NCBI RefSeq assembly: GCF_003259845.1
Contig: NZ_QLMJ01000012.1
Coordinates: forward strand, 233,031-297,030
Direction: 5' to 3'
DNA length: 64,000 nucleotides
DNA from: Actinoplanes lutulentus
Lineage (GTDB): Bacteria; Actinomycetota; Actinomycetes; Mycobacteriales; Micromonosporaceae
Below, piece by piece: positions 44,890 through 54,352 of this stretch. Both the position numbers and the translations under genes were made by a program. Under the pieces are notes generated by a model, which was not told the DNA's origin, did not search any database, and saw nothing but the letters and a program-made list of their open reading frames with translations. Each line of letters opens with the position of its first letter. Positions within the stretch are counted from its first letter, which is position 1.

Positions 44890-46272
44890 ATGGCTCTGCT
44901 CTCCGCTCTCGATCGCGAGCACACCGTCGCTCCGGCGGGTTACAGCCGCTGGCTCATCCCGCCCGCCGCGCTCTCGGTCCACCTCTGCATCGGCCAGGTC
45001 TACGCCACCAGCGTCTACAAGAACTCCCTGGTCCAGCACTTCGACACCGGCCAGACCGCGATCGGTGTCATCTTCAGCATCGCGATCGTGATGCTCGGAC
45101 TCTCCGCCGCGCTCGGCGGCACCTGGGTGGAGGCGAACGGGCCCCGCAAGGCGATGTTCGTGTCCGCCGCGTTCTGGGCTTCCGGCTTCCTGGTCGGCGC
45201 GCTCGGCATCGCGACGACCCAGCTGTGGTTGCTCTATCTGGGGTACGGAGTACTCGGCGGGATCGGACTGGGCATTGGATACATCTCGCCGGTCTCCACG
45301 CTGATCAAGTGGTTCCCGGACCGTCCCGGCCTCGCCACCGGACTGGCGATCATGGGGTTCGGCGGCGGCGCGCTGATCGCCGGCCCGCTGTCCCGGCAGC
45401 TGTTGTCGTTCTACGACAGCGGGTACGACCCGAACGTCGCGACATCGGTGGCCAGCGGTGAAGCGCTGACCGCGCTGTTCGTGACGCTGGGCGTCGGCTA
45501 CTTCGTGATCATGATGTTCGGCGTGGTGAACATCCGGGTGCCGGCCGACGGGTGGCGCCCCGTGGACTGGGACCCCGCGTCGGTCCAGGCCAAGCCGCTC
45601 GTCACCACGGCGCAGGTCTCAGCCGCCAACGCCATCCGGACCCGGTCGTTCTGGCTGCTCTGGATCGTGCTGTTCTGCAACGTCACGGCCGGCATCGGCA
45701 TCCTGGAACAGGCCAGCCCGATGATCCAGGACTTCTTCCGGGAGGGCGGCACGTCGAGCGTCGCGGTCACCGCGGCGGCCGGCTTCGTCGGGGTGCTGTC
45801 GCTGTTCAACATGGCCGGCCGGTTCGTCTGGTCGTCGACCTCCGACCTGATCGGCCGCAAGCCGATTTACATGCTGTACCTGGGCGGCGGCATCGTGCTC
45901 TACACGCTGCTGGCGGTCTTCGGCGGCTCCGCGATCCCGCTGTTCGTGCTGCTGGCCGGGCTGATCCTGTCGTTCTACGGCGGCGGGTTCGCGACCATCC
46001 CGGCCTATCTGCGCGACCTGTTCGGGACGTACCAGGTCGGCGCGATCCACGGCCGGTTGCTGACCGCGTGGTCGGCGGCCGGGGTGGCCGGACCGCTGAT
46101 CATCAACGGTTTCCTGGACGCGCAGGGCAAGCCGGGCACGCTGACGGCCGACGCGTACCGGCCCGCGCTGTTCACGATGGTGGGGCTGCTCGCGGTCGGT
46201 TTCGTCGCCAACCTGCTGGTTCGCCCGGTGCCCGCTGACGTTCATGAAAAGGAAGAGGTGGCGGCGGTATGA
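44890..46272 (+). CDS. OFA-family MFS transporter
   Basis: A 460-aa transporter with 12 predicted helices, similar to the oxalate/formate antiporter (OFA) family: RWLIPPAALSVHLCIGQVYATSVY in helix 1, TLIKWFPDRPGLATGLAIMGFGGGALIAGP for helices 4-5, and AYLRDLFGTYQVGAIHGRLLTAWSAAG for the late motif. Substrate is probably a small carboxylate. The ATG at 44890 is preferred because it gives the usual N-terminus; an in-frame ATG at 44872 overlaps the previous gene. Its stop codon overlaps the start of a 30-aa gene (ATGA). Confidence 0.88.
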   Translation: MALLSALDREHTVAPAGYSRWLIPPAALSVHLCIGQVYATSVYKNSLVQHFDTGQTAIGVIFSIAIVMLGLSAALGGTWVEANGPRKAMFVSAAFWASGFLVGALGIATTQLWLLYLGYGVLGGIGLGIGYISPVSTLIKWFPDRPGLATGLAIMGFGGGALIAGPLSRQLLSFYDSGYDPNVATSVASGEALTALFVTLGVGYFVIMMFGVVNIRVPADGWRPVDWDPASVQAKPLVTTAQVSAANAIRTRSFWLLWIVLFCNVTAGIGILEQASPMIQDFFREGGTSSVAVTAAAGFVGVLSLFNMAGRFVWSSTSDLIGRKPIYMLYLGGGIVLYTLLAVFGGSAIPLFVLLAGLILSFYGGGFATIPAYLRDLFGTYQVGAIHGRLLTAWSAAGVAGPLIINGFLDAQGKPGTLTADAYRPALFTMVGLLAVGFVANLLVRPVPADVHEKEEVAAV

Positions 46273-46361
46273 GGCTATTTGTCTCCTGGGCCCTGGTCAG
46301 CGTGATGCTCGGTTACGGCATCGTGCAGACCGTGATCACGGCCGCGAAGCTCTTCCAGTAG
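46269..46361 (+). CDS. MFS transporter small subunit-like peptide
   Basis: A 30-aa single-helix peptide (LVSVMLGYGIVQTVITAAKLF) whose ATG overlaps the transporter stop by ATGA. Tiny partners of OFA-type transporters with a W..V..YGxxxT..xAxxLF pattern are known in other bacteria as MFS transporter small subunits; this one fits in size, position and sequence pattern. It probably sits beside the transporter in the membrane. Its last 26 bp overlap the 3' end of the convergent LacI gene. Confidence 0.68.
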   Translation: MRLFVSWALVSVMLGYGIVQTVITAAKLFQ

Positions 46362-47367
46362 TGGATTCCCGCACGATCAGTTTGTGCGGGGCACGCAGCT
46401 CCAGCCCTGGTGGAGGTGTGCTGCTGCCGATCCTCAGCAGTAGCCGCTCCACCGCCGTGGTCGCTATCCACTCCTTGTCCGGCGAGATCGTGGAGACGGT
46501 CGGGTTCGAGTACCGGCCGTCCTCGATGTCGTCGTACCCGATCACCGCGATGTCCTCGGGCACCCGCAGGCCGCGCGCCAGGATCGTGTGGATCGCGCCG
46601 AGGGCCACCAGGTCGCTGTAACAGAAGACCGCGTCCGGCGGATCTCCCCGGTCCAGCAGGTCGGCCATGGCCCGAGCGCCGTCCGGCCGGTTGAACCGCG
46701 CTGTGCCGATGATCAGGTCTTCGCGTATCGAAAGGCCTCGCGCGGTGTGCGCCTCGCGGAAGCCCTGGGTACGCAGTTGCGCGGCCTCGCCGGTGGCGTA
46801 AGGCTGGTCGCCTATCGCGGCCACCCGGTGCCGGCCCAGGTCGAGCAGGTGCTCGGTGGCCTGCCGGGAGGCGGCCACGTCGTCGATGCCGACGTGGTCG
46901 AACGAGCCGTCGCTGGCCCGCTCGCCGAGGATGACCAGCGGCAGGGCCGGGTCACGGTCGGCGAGGGCGCGCTGGTCGAGGCCGAGCGGGCTGAAGATGA
47001 CGCCGTCGAAGAGCAGCCGGCGCGATCCGTGCGCGATGAAACCGCGCTCGTGCTCGGCGTCGCCGTCGGTCTGATCGATCAAAACGTTATAGCCGCTGAT
47101 CCTCGCCGCACGGATCACGCTCTGCAACAACTCGGAGAAGTACGGGGTGTCGAGGTACGGAACCACCACCGCGATTTGCCCGGATCGGCCCTGCGCGAGG
47201 TTCCGCGCGAGGACGTTCGGCCGGTACCCGAGTTCTTCGACCGCGCGTTGAACGCGCTCTCTCGTACGTTCGGTGACGTTGGCATAACCGTTCACCACGT
47301 TGGAGACGGTTCGGCTTGATACGCCGGCCAGCTCCGCGACGTCACGCAGAGTGACTTCTCGACGCAT
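46336..47367 (-). CDS. LacI-family transcriptional regulator
   Basis: A 343-aa repressor. The N-terminal helix-turn-helix and hinge read VTLRDVAELAGVSSRTVSNVVNG then RPNVLARNLAQGR (residues 5-65); the rest is a periplasmic-binding-protein-like sugar domain (FDGVIFSPLGLD, DDVAASRQATEHLLDLG, YDDIEDGRYSNPTVSTI). The ATG has AGGGGGG 5 nt upstream. It is divergent from a sugar ABC operon with GH51 arabinofuranosidase, with a perfect palindromic operator between, so it most likely represses that operon until an arabinose-type sugar binds. Confidence 0.92.
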   Translation of the reverse strand: MRREVTLRDVAELAGVSSRTVSNVVNGYANVTERTRERVQRAVEELGYRPNVLARNLAQGRSGQIAVVVPYLDTPYFSELLQSVIRAARISGYNVLIDQTDGDAEHERGFIAHGSRRLLFDGVIFSPLGLDQRALADRDPALPLVILGERASDGSFDHVGIDDVAASRQATEHLLDLGRHRVAAIGDQPYATGEAAQLRTQGFREAHTARGLSIREDLIIGTARFNRPDGARAMADLLDRGDPPDAVFCYSDLVALGAIHTILARGLRVPEDIAVIGYDDIEDGRYSNPTVSTISPDKEWIATTAVERLLLRIGSSTPPPGLELRAPHKLIVRESTTGRASRP

Positions 47368-47442
47368 TGTGCCCCCCTCTGCCCGCCCCAAGTTTCCGGC
47401 AGGTTACCCCTTGCCGACGTACAGGCGTCCGTGCATGCTGTG

Positions 47443-47460
47443 TTTTGCAGCGCTGCAAAA
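47443..47460. promoter_or_regulatory. LacI-family operator
   Basis: TTTTGCAGCGCTGCAAAA is a perfect 18-bp palindrome with the central CG typical of LacI-family sites. It lies in the divergent region, 75 bp from the repressor start and 164 bp before the binding-protein gene. Confidence 0.8.
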
Positions 47461-47624
47461 GCGTAGCAACAGTGCCCGCCGGACCGTGGATAACCGTTTG
47501 GCGTGCGAAGTTCGGCTTTTTGGCCGACCCCCGGTGTGCCAGCACCGGAGACCGGCTCTCCGAGCCCTGAAAAGGACTCAGAACTGATCAACTGGATACG
47601 CAACTACTTGTCTGTGAGGACCCA

Positions 47625-48974
47625 GTGAACGTCAGTAAACTTAGCGCACGGCGGGTCAGTCGGCGATCGGTTGTGGCGGCCATCGCTGCATCCGCGCTGG
47701 CCCTGACCGCCTGCAGCAGCAGCGGTGACGACGAGACGGCCACCGCGAAACCGACCGGCACCGTGACCGTCAAGGTCTGGGCGTGGTACCCGGAGTTCCA
47801 GGCCGTCGTCGACCAGTTCAACTCCACCCACACCGACGTCAAGATCGAGTGGACGAACGCCGGCACCGGCCAGGACCAGTACACCAAGCTGCAGACCGCG
47901 CTGAAGGCCGGCAAGGGCGCGCCCGACGTGGTGCAGCTGGAGCTGCAGGAGATCCCCACCTTCCAGCTCACCAAGCACCTGGTCGACCTCGGCAAGTACG
48001 GCGCCAACGACGTCAAGGCCGACTACGTCGACTGGGCGTGGAAGCAGGTCAGCACGGGTGACTCGGTCTACGCCATCCCGGTCGACGCCGGCCCGATGGC
48101 GATGATGTACCGCGCCGACATCTTCGAGAAGTACAAGCTGACCGTGCCGACCACCTGGGATGAGTACAAGACCCAGGCCGAGAAGCTGAAGACCGCGTCC
48201 GGTGGCAAGAGCTTCATCACCGACTTCGGTGCCAACGACGGTGGCTTCATGACCGGTCTGCAGTGGCAGGCCGGCGCCCAGCCGTACGCCTATGACATCG
48301 CGGACCCGTCGAAGATCGGCGTCAACCTGAACAGCGCCGAGTCCAAGAAGGTCTTCGACTACTGGGAGGGCATGGTCAACGGCGGTCTCGCCGACAACAC
48401 CGCCTTCCACACCACCGACTTCTACGCCGGTCTCAACTCCGAGAAGTACGCCACGTACCTCGCGGCCGGATGGGGCCCCGGCTACATCCAGGCCAACGCG
48501 GCCGGCGCGTCCGGCAAGTGGAAGGTCGCGCCGCTGCCGCAGTGGACCGCCGGCGCCAACGCTCAGGGCGACTGGGGTGGCTCCTCGTTCGCGGTGACCG
48601 ACCAGGCCAAGTACCCGGACATCGCGGCCAAGGTCGCCATGGAGATCTTCGGCGCGAAGAACACCGACGCGTGGAAGATCGGCATCGACAAGGCGTTCCT
48701 GTTCCCGACCGCGACGCCGATCCTCGAGTCGGAGGCCTTCCTCAGCAAGGAGTACGACTTCTTCGGCGGCCAGAAGGTCAACGAGGTCTTCGTCCCGGCC
48801 TACAAGGCGATCGGCCCGCTGGCCTGGAGCCCGTTCAACAGCTACAACTTCAACCAGCTGACCACCAACCTGGGCCAGGCGATCGAGAAGAAGACCGCAT
48901 GGTCGGCGGCGCTGGACACGGCTCAGGCGAACGTCAAGACCTACGCCACCCAGCAGGGCTTCAAGGTCCAGTAA
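47625..48974 (+). CDS. ABC transporter sugar-binding lipoprotein
   Basis: A 449-aa extracellular solute-binding protein (family 1 type). The signal peptide contains twin arginines (RRVSRRSVVAA) and ends in a lipobox, LTAC, with Cys30. The mature part starts with TVTVKVWAWYPEFQAVVDQFN, the standard first strand, and contains APDVVQLELQEIPTF. It captures sugars or oligosaccharides for the two following permeases. GTG start, with GAGGA 5 nt upstream. Linkage with GH51 arabinofuranosidase suggests arabino-oligosaccharides. Confidence 0.92.
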   Translation: MNVSKLSARRVSRRSVVAAIAASALALTACSSSGDDETATAKPTGTVTVKVWAWYPEFQAVVDQFNSTHTDVKIEWTNAGTGQDQYTKLQTALKAGKGAPDVVQLELQEIPTFQLTKHLVDLGKYGANDVKADYVDWAWKQVSTGDSVYAIPVDAGPMAMMYRADIFEKYKLTVPTTWDEYKTQAEKLKTASGGKSFITDFGANDGGFMTGLQWQAGAQPYAYDIADPSKIGVNLNSAESKKVFDYWEGMVNGGLADNTAFHTTDFYAGLNSEKYATYLAAGWGPGYIQANAAGASGKWKVAPLPQWTAGANAQGDWGGSSFAVTDQAKYPDIAAKVAMEIFGAKNTDAWKIGIDKAFLFPTATPILESEAFLSKEYDFFGGQKVNEVFVPAYKAIGPLAWSPFNSYNFNQLTTNLGQAIEKKTAWSAALDTAQANVKTYATQQGFKVQ

Positions 48975-49906
48975 TGACCGAGGTACAGACTTCCCCCGCG
49001 GCCGCTCCGGCGGCCGCGGGCCCCTCGCCGAAGGTGAGCACCCGGCGGGCGACCCACCTGCGGGAGGCGGCCACCGGCTGGCTGTTCGTCCTGCCGTTCG
49101 TGGTGCTGCTGATCGCCTTCCTGCTGCTCCCACTGGCGTACGCGTTCAAGATCAGCCTTTACCGGTCCACCCTGATCGAGGGTGAGGTCTTCGCGTTCAC
49201 CGACAACTACCAGCAGGCGATCAATGATCCGCTGGTCCGTGAGGGCGTGGTCCGGGTCCTGATCTTCGGGTTGATCCAGACTCCGGTGATGATCGGGCTC
49301 GCGCTGCTGGCGGCCCTGCTGATCGACTCGGCCACCTCCCGGTTCTCCCGGTTCTTCCGGCTGGCGGCCTTCGTCCCCTACGCCGTGCCGGTGGTGATCG
49401 GCACCCTGATGTGGGGCTTCCTCTACAGCGACAGCGTCGGCCCGTTCGCCGGGCTGGGCATCGACTTCACCGCCAGCGACACGGTGCTGGCGTCGCTGGG
49501 CAACATCGTCACCTGGCAGTGGGCCGGCTACAACATGATCGTGCTGTACGCGGCACTCCAGGGCCTGCCCAAGGAGATCTACGAGTCCGCCCGGATCGAC
49601 GGTGCGAGCGAGGTGCAGATCGCGTTGCGGATCAAGACGCCGATGATCTCCTCGGCCCTGGTCCTGGCGACGCTCTTCACCATCATGGGCACCCTGCAGT
49701 TCTTCACCGAGCCGCTGATCCTCCAGCCGCTCAACCCGGGCTCGATCACCCAGCACTACACGCCCAACATGTACGCGTACGGCCAGGCCTTCTCGTTCCA
49801 GCAGTACAACTACTCGGCGGCGATCTCGTTCCTGCTCGGCGCGGTGGTCTTCATCGGGTCGTACATCTTCCTCTTCGCCACCCGGAAACGGAGCGCGCTG
49901 CAATGA
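48974..49906 (+). CDS. ABC sugar transporter permease (first)
   Basis: A 310-aa inner-membrane protein with six helices after a ~35-residue Ala/Pro-rich cytoplasmic start. The EAA loop that contacts the ATPase is EIYESARIDGASEVQIALRI, about residues 205-224. It belongs to the MalF/UgpA type. The ATG overlaps the stop of the binding-protein gene (TAATG). Confidence 0.92.
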   Translation: MTEVQTSPAAAPAAAGPSPKVSTRRATHLREAATGWLFVLPFVVLLIAFLLLPLAYAFKISLYRSTLIEGEVFAFTDNYQQAINDPLVREGVVRVLIFGLIQTPVMIGLALLAALLIDSATSRFSRFFRLAAFVPYAVPVVIGTLMWGFLYSDSVGPFAGLGIDFTASDTVLASLGNIVTWQWAGYNMIVLYAALQGLPKEIYESARIDGASEVQIALRIKTPMISSALVLATLFTIMGTLQFFTEPLILQPLNPGSITQHYTPNMYAYGQAFSFQQYNYSAAISFLLGAVVFIGSYIFLFATRKRSALQ

Positions 49907-50748
49907 ACAGCAAGAAAGGCAGCGTCGCCGCCCACGTGGTGATGGGTCTGATGGCGGTCTACTTCCTGCTCCCGTTCTGGTGGCTGCTGGTCGCCGCGAC
50001 CAAGAACAACCAGGGCCTGTTCCAGTCGGACTCGCTGTGGTTCTCCGGTTTCCACCTGTTCGAGAACCTCAAGCAGGTGTTCACCGGGCAGGACGGCGTC
50101 TTCCTCATCTGGCTGCGCAACTCGGCGTTCTACGCGGCGGTCAGCGGCGTCGGCGCGACAGTCGTCTCGGCACTGGCCGGGTACGCCTTCGCCAAGCTGC
50201 GCTTCCCGGGCCGGAACAAGCTCTTCGCGCTGCTGCTCGGGCTGATCATGGTGCCGGCGACGGCGCTGGTGCTCCCGACGTACCTGCTGATGTCGCAGGC
50301 CAACCTGGTCGACACGATCTGGGCGGTGATCCTGCCGTCGCTGCTCAACCCGTTCGGTGTCTACCTGCTGCGGGTCTATGTGGCCGACTCGATCCCGGAC
50401 GAGATGCTTGAGGCGGCCCGGATCGACGGCGCCGGCGAGTTCCGGGTCTTCCGCAGCGTGGTGCTGCCGGCCATGCGGCCCGCCCTGGTCACGGTGCTGC
50501 TGTTCAGCATGGTCGCGTCCTGGAACAACTTCTTCCTGCCCCTGGTGATGCTGAGCGACGACCAGCTCTACCCGCTCACCGTGGGACTGCGCACCTGGTA
50601 CATGTCGGCGATCATGGGCAACGGCGCCGGAGCCACCTTCAGCGTGATCGTGACGGGTGCCCTCGTGGCGATCGTCCCCCTGATCGTGGCCTTCCTGATG
50701 TTGCAGCGGTACTGGCGCGGCGGCCTGACTCTCGGCTCTGTGAAGTAA
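49903..50748 (+). CDS. ABC sugar transporter permease (second)
   Basis: A 281-aa MalG/UgpE-type permease with six helices. The EAA loop is EMLEAARIDGAGEFRVFRSV, about residues 166-185. The ATG overlaps the stop of the first permease (ATGA). No ATPase gene follows; in actinobacteria such CUT1 transporters commonly share a general MsiK-type ATPase encoded elsewhere. Confidence 0.92.
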   Translation: MNSKKGSVAAHVVMGLMAVYFLLPFWWLLVAATKNNQGLFQSDSLWFSGFHLFENLKQVFTGQDGVFLIWLRNSAFYAAVSGVGATVVSALAGYAFAKLRFPGRNKLFALLLGLIMVPATALVLPTYLLMSQANLVDTIWAVILPSLLNPFGVYLLRVYVADSIPDEMLEAARIDGAGEFRVFRSVVLPAMRPALVTVLLFSMVASWNNFFLPLVMLSDDQLYPLTVGLRTWYMSAIMGNGAGATFSVIVTGALVAIVPLIVAFLMLQRYWRGGLTLGSVK

Positions 50749-50787
50749 CCCGCGCATCTCCTCTTCTTCTTGGTAAAGGGAACAACA

Positions 50788-52299
50788 ATGCTCCGTGCGC
50801 GTGTCGCATTGAATCCGGCGTCCGTCGTGGCGCCGGTCAGCCGCCGGACCTTCGGCTCGTTCGTCGAGCACATGGGCCGCTGCGTCTACACCGGTATCTA
50901 CGAGCCGGGCCACCCGCTCGCCGACGAGGACGGGTTCCGTACCGACGTGCTCGCCCTCGCCCGCGAGCTGGGCGTCACGATGGTCCGTTACCCCGGTGGC
51001 AACTTCGTCTCGGGGTACCGCTGGGAGGACGGCATCGGCCCGGTCGCCGACCGGCCCCGCCGCCGTGACCTGGCCTGGCGCAGCATCGAGACGAACGAGG
51101 TCGGCATCGACGAGTTCGCCAAGTGGGCCGAGAAGGCCGACGTCGAGATCATGTACGCGGTGAACCTCGGCACCCGTGGGGTGCAGGAGGCACTCGACGT
51201 GCACGAGTACATCAACCACCCGGAGGGGACCCACCTCTCCGAGCTGCGCCGCGCCAACGGCGCCGAGAAGCCGTACGGAATCAAGCTCTGGTGCCTCGGC
51301 AACGAGCTCGACGGTCCCTGGCAGACCGGGCACAAGACCCCCGAGGAGTACGGCCTGCTGGCCGCCGCGACGGCGAGGGCGCTGCGCTCGGCCGAACCGG
51401 ATCTCGAACTGGTCGCGTGCGGCAGCTCCAGCTCGATCATGCCGACGTTCGGCTCCTGGGAGTCGACGCTGCTGGAGCACGCGTACGACCTGGTCGACTA
51501 CGTCTCCTGTCACGCGTACTACGAGGAGCACGACGGCGACCTCGGCTCGTTCCTGGCCAGCGCGGTGGACATGGACCACTTCGTGAACAGCATCGTGGCC
51601 ACGGCGGACGCGGTCGGCGCCCGGCTCAAGAGCAAGAAGAAGATCAACCTGTCGTTCGACGAGTGGAACGTCTGGTACCTGTCCCGGTTCCAGAGCGCGC
51701 CGCTGCCGAAGGAGTGGGAGGTCGCGCCGCGGGTGATCGAGGACCAGTACAACGTGGCGGACGCCGTGGTGGTCGGCAGCCTGCTGATCTCGCTGCTGCG
51801 GCACAGCGACCGGGTGACCGCCGCGTGCCAGGCGCAGCTGGTCAACGTGATCGCCCCGATCATGACCGAGCCGGGCGGGCCGGCCTGGCGGCAGACGATC
51901 TTCCACCCGTTCGCGCGTACCGCGGCGCTCGCCAAGGGCGACGTGCTGCGCCTGGAGATCCAGAGCCCGGTCTACGCGACCGAGAAGTACGGCGAGGCCC
52001 CGGTGATCGACGCGGTCGCCACCCACGACCCGGCCACCGGTGACGTGGTCGTCTTCGCGGTGAACCGGGACCAGGAGCGGGCCGTCGAGTTCGCGGTGGA
52101 CCTGACGGCGTTCGGCACGGACCTGACCGTGGCCGAGGCCTGGACGCTGACCGACGACGACGTCCGCGCCGTCAACACGAAGGACGACCCGGAGCGGGTC
52201 ACCATGCAGCCGCTCACCGGGGTCGCGCTGGACGGCGGCGCCGCGACGCTGACCCTGCCCCGGATCTCCTGGTCAGCGATCCGCTTCACCCGCGCTTAG
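50788..52299 (+). CDS. GH51 alpha-L-arabinofuranosidase
   Basis: A 503-aa intracellular glycoside hydrolase that removes L-arabinofuranose from arabino-oligosaccharides. Catalytic residues are visible: acid/base Glu173 in LGNELDGPW and nucleophile Glu292 in SFDEWNVWY. The N-terminal region VRYPGGNFVSGYRWEDGIGP is strongly family-like; the C-terminal ~120 residues form the beta-sandwich domain. There is no signal peptide, so substrate must be imported, fitting the preceding transporter. The ATG at 50788 has AAAGGG 7 nt upstream. Confidence 0.95.
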   Translation: MLRARVALNPASVVAPVSRRTFGSFVEHMGRCVYTGIYEPGHPLADEDGFRTDVLALARELGVTMVRYPGGNFVSGYRWEDGIGPVADRPRRRDLAWRSIETNEVGIDEFAKWAEKADVEIMYAVNLGTRGVQEALDVHEYINHPEGTHLSELRRANGAEKPYGIKLWCLGNELDGPWQTGHKTPEEYGLLAAATARALRSAEPDLELVACGSSSSIMPTFGSWESTLLEHAYDLVDYVSCHAYYEEHDGDLGSFLASAVDMDHFVNSIVATADAVGARLKSKKKINLSFDEWNVWYLSRFQSAPLPKEWEVAPRVIEDQYNVADAVVVGSLLISLLRHSDRVTAACQAQLVNVIAPIMTEPGGPAWRQTIFHPFARTAALAKGDVLRLEIQSPVYATEKYGEAPVIDAVATHDPATGDVVVFAVNRDQERAVEFAVDLTAFGTDLTVAEAWTLTDDDVRAVNTKDDPERVTMQPLTGVALDGGAATLTLPRISWSAIRFTRA

Positions 52300-52438
52300 A
52301 AAAACTGTTATCCGCGGTGGCGAAAAACGTCCGGCATATTGGACATTAAAGCGACCTTAAACAGCGCGCATTCGCGGTGCCGCCCTTTGAATAATGGTGA
52401 GCGTTCCCCAACGTTCCCCTTCGAAGGGTGGCACCCCC

Positions 52439-54106
52439 ATGCCCCGGAAACGAAGTCTCCTCCTTGCCGCCGCGGCGACCGCGGCCGCGCTCGGCACCGC
52501 CTGGATCGCCCTGCCGGCCTCGGCCGCGGCGCCGACGGCGAGCGTACGCACGGTCTCCGACTGGGGGAGCGGCTGGCAGGACGAGGTGACGATCAGCAAT
52601 ACCGGCGCGTCCGCGATGTCGTCGTGGAAAGTCGAATTCGACCTGCCGGCCGGCTCGTCGATCGGCAGTTTCTGGGAGGCCGATATGGCTGCTTCCGGAA
52701 GCCACCGGACCTTCACGAACCGCTCCTGGAACGGCGCGATTCCGGTGGGCGGCACGGTTACGTTCGGCTTCGTCGGCGCGGGCGCCCAGCCGACCGGCTG
52801 CACGCTGAACGGCATCGCGTGCAATGGGGTGACGGTGCCGACGACCGCCCCGACGACTGGGGTGCCGACCGCAGTGCCGACCGCGGTGCCGACCAAAGCG
52901 ACAACGACCCCGACCGCCTCGCCGACAAACCCGACAAGCCCGGCAAGCCCGACTGCCGCGCCGACCACTGCGGTCCCCAGCCAAAGCACTGCAAATCCGA
53001 CAAATCCCGTCAAGACCGAAGGACTCCTCCCGGTCACCTTCACCAACGACAGCGGCCGGGACGAAGCCGTCCACCTCTATGTCCTCGGCACGAACCTGAC
53101 CACCGGCAAGCTCGGTTACTCCGACGCCACCGGCCGGTTCACCCCGTGGACCGGTGGTGGCACCGTGCCGGTTCCGGCCCCGGACGTCTCCATCCCGGGG
53201 CCCGCCAAGGGCAGGAGCACCACGATCCAGATCCCGGAGAACCTGTCCGGCCGGATCTACTTCTCGTTCGGCAGCAAGCTGGACTTCCGGCTCACCGCTG
53301 ACGGCCTGGTCCAGCCGGCGCCGTGGGCCGGTGGCGACCCGAACCGCGACATCCTCTTCGACTGGAGCGAGTTCACCCTCAACGACTCCGGTCTCTGGCT
53401 GAACAGCTCGCAGGTGGACATGTTCGCGGTGCCGCACATCGTCAGCGTCACCGGGAAGAGCGCCAGCAGCCAGACCGGCGAGGTGAAGCCCGGCGGACGG
53501 CAGCGGGTGATCGACACGATCAAGGCGGACCCGGCGTTCGCGAAGAGTGTGGTGACCGGTTCGGACGGCACGGTCCTGCGGGTGCTGGCTCCGGGCAAGG
53601 CGGCCGACGCCGGCCTGATGAGCCCGACCTATCTCGATGGTTTCATCACGGGAGCTTGGAACGCGTACCAAAGCAAGGTTTTGACCGTCATCCCGTTCAC
53701 CGATCAACCGGGTGTGAAATATCGGGGCCGGACCACCGGGAATGTCCTGAACTTCACCGACACGGCGGGCCGGACCGTGGCGTCGTTCACGAAGCCCTCG
53801 ACGGCGAACGTGTGGGGGTGCGACGGCGCTCTCGGCGCACCGAACGACCAGGTGGTCGGACCGATCGCGCGGACCCTGTGCGCGGCGCTCCAGCGGACCA
53901 CGCTGGGCCGGCTGGACACCCAGCCGAGCGGCACCGCGACCGACTTCTACCAGGGTGAAGTCACGAACGTCTACGCCCGGGTGATCCACCAGAACATGGT
54001 CGACGGCAAGGCGTACGCGTTCGCCTTCGACGACGTGCAGAACCAGGAGTCGCTCGTGCACGACGGCGATCCGCAGGCGGCCGGGATCACGCTGACGGCG
54101 TTCTGA
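52439..54106 (+). CDS. Secreted CBM2-GH64 beta-1,3-glucanase
   Basis: A 555-aa exported enzyme. Signal peptide (about 1-31, ending PASAAA), then a CBM2 domain (about 35-130: VSDWGSGWQDEVTISNTG, SWNGAIPVGGTVTFGFVG, two Cys), a Thr/Pro-rich linker (about 131-190), and a GH64 laminaripentaose-producing glucanase domain (about 195-555). Acid residues Glu311 (DWSEFTLND) and Asp327 (SQVDMFAVP) have the 16-residue spacing known for the catalytic pair of GH64. GAAGGG lies 10 nt before the ATG, within a palindrome. It degrades fungal or plant beta-1,3-glucan outside the cell. Confidence 0.93.
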   Translation: MPRKRSLLLAAAATAAALGTAWIALPASAAAPTASVRTVSDWGSGWQDEVTISNTGASAMSSWKVEFDLPAGSSIGSFWEADMAASGSHRTFTNRSWNGAIPVGGTVTFGFVGAGAQPTGCTLNGIACNGVTVPTTAPTTGVPTAVPTAVPTKATTTPTASPTNPTSPASPTAAPTTAVPSQSTANPTNPVKTEGLLPVTFTNDSGRDEAVHLYVLGTNLTTGKLGYSDATGRFTPWTGGGTVPVPAPDVSIPGPAKGRSTTIQIPENLSGRIYFSFGSKLDFRLTADGLVQPAPWAGGDPNRDILFDWSEFTLNDSGLWLNSSQVDMFAVPHIVSVTGKSASSQTGEVKPGGRQRVIDTIKADPAFAKSVVTGSDGTVLRVLAPGKAADAGLMSPTYLDGFITGAWNAYQSKVLTVIPFTDQPGVKYRGRTTGNVLNFTDTAGRTVASFTKPSTANVWGCDGALGAPNDQVVGPIARTLCAALQRTTLGRLDTQPSGTATDFYQGEVTNVYARVIHQNMVDGKAYAFAFDDVQNQESLVHDGDPQAAGITLTAF

Positions 54107-54136
54107 GCGATCCAACCGAGAGCACGCCGGGATCAA

Positions 54137-54169
54137 AAGGAGTCCACCGTCCTAGGCGGTGGGCTCCTT
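54137..54169 (+). terminator. Terminator after the GH64 gene
   Basis: AAGGAG-t-CCACCG and CGGTGG-g-CTCCTT form a 12-bp stem with one mismatch around TCCTAGG. It ends before the siderophore promoter region. Confidence 0.75.
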
Positions 54170-54330
54170 ACCCGCATTGTGGGATGAATCACCCCTCACT
54201 CCCGGAAGAATCTTGCGGAGGTCGATGCGCTGGTCGCGGCCGGTCTCGGGCGCGCGGGAACCGGCCGTCGCCCCCCGACGCGACCTGCTCAGGTTTCCAA
54301 CGTGAGTCCCGGCAGTTAGCCTCCGTTTAG

Positions 54331-54349
54331 TTAGGTAAGGATTACCTTA
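54331..54349 (+). promoter_or_regulatory. IdeR/DmdR-type iron box
   Basis: TTAGGTAAGGATTACCTTA agrees at 15 of 19 positions with the actinobacterial iron box TTAGGTTAGGCTAACCTAA; all differences are at A/T-tolerant or centre positions. It overlaps the likely -10 (TACCTT) and ends 3 bp before the ATG of the siderophore operon, so iron-bound repressor should block transcription. Confidence 0.88.
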
Positions 54350-54352
54350 TTA

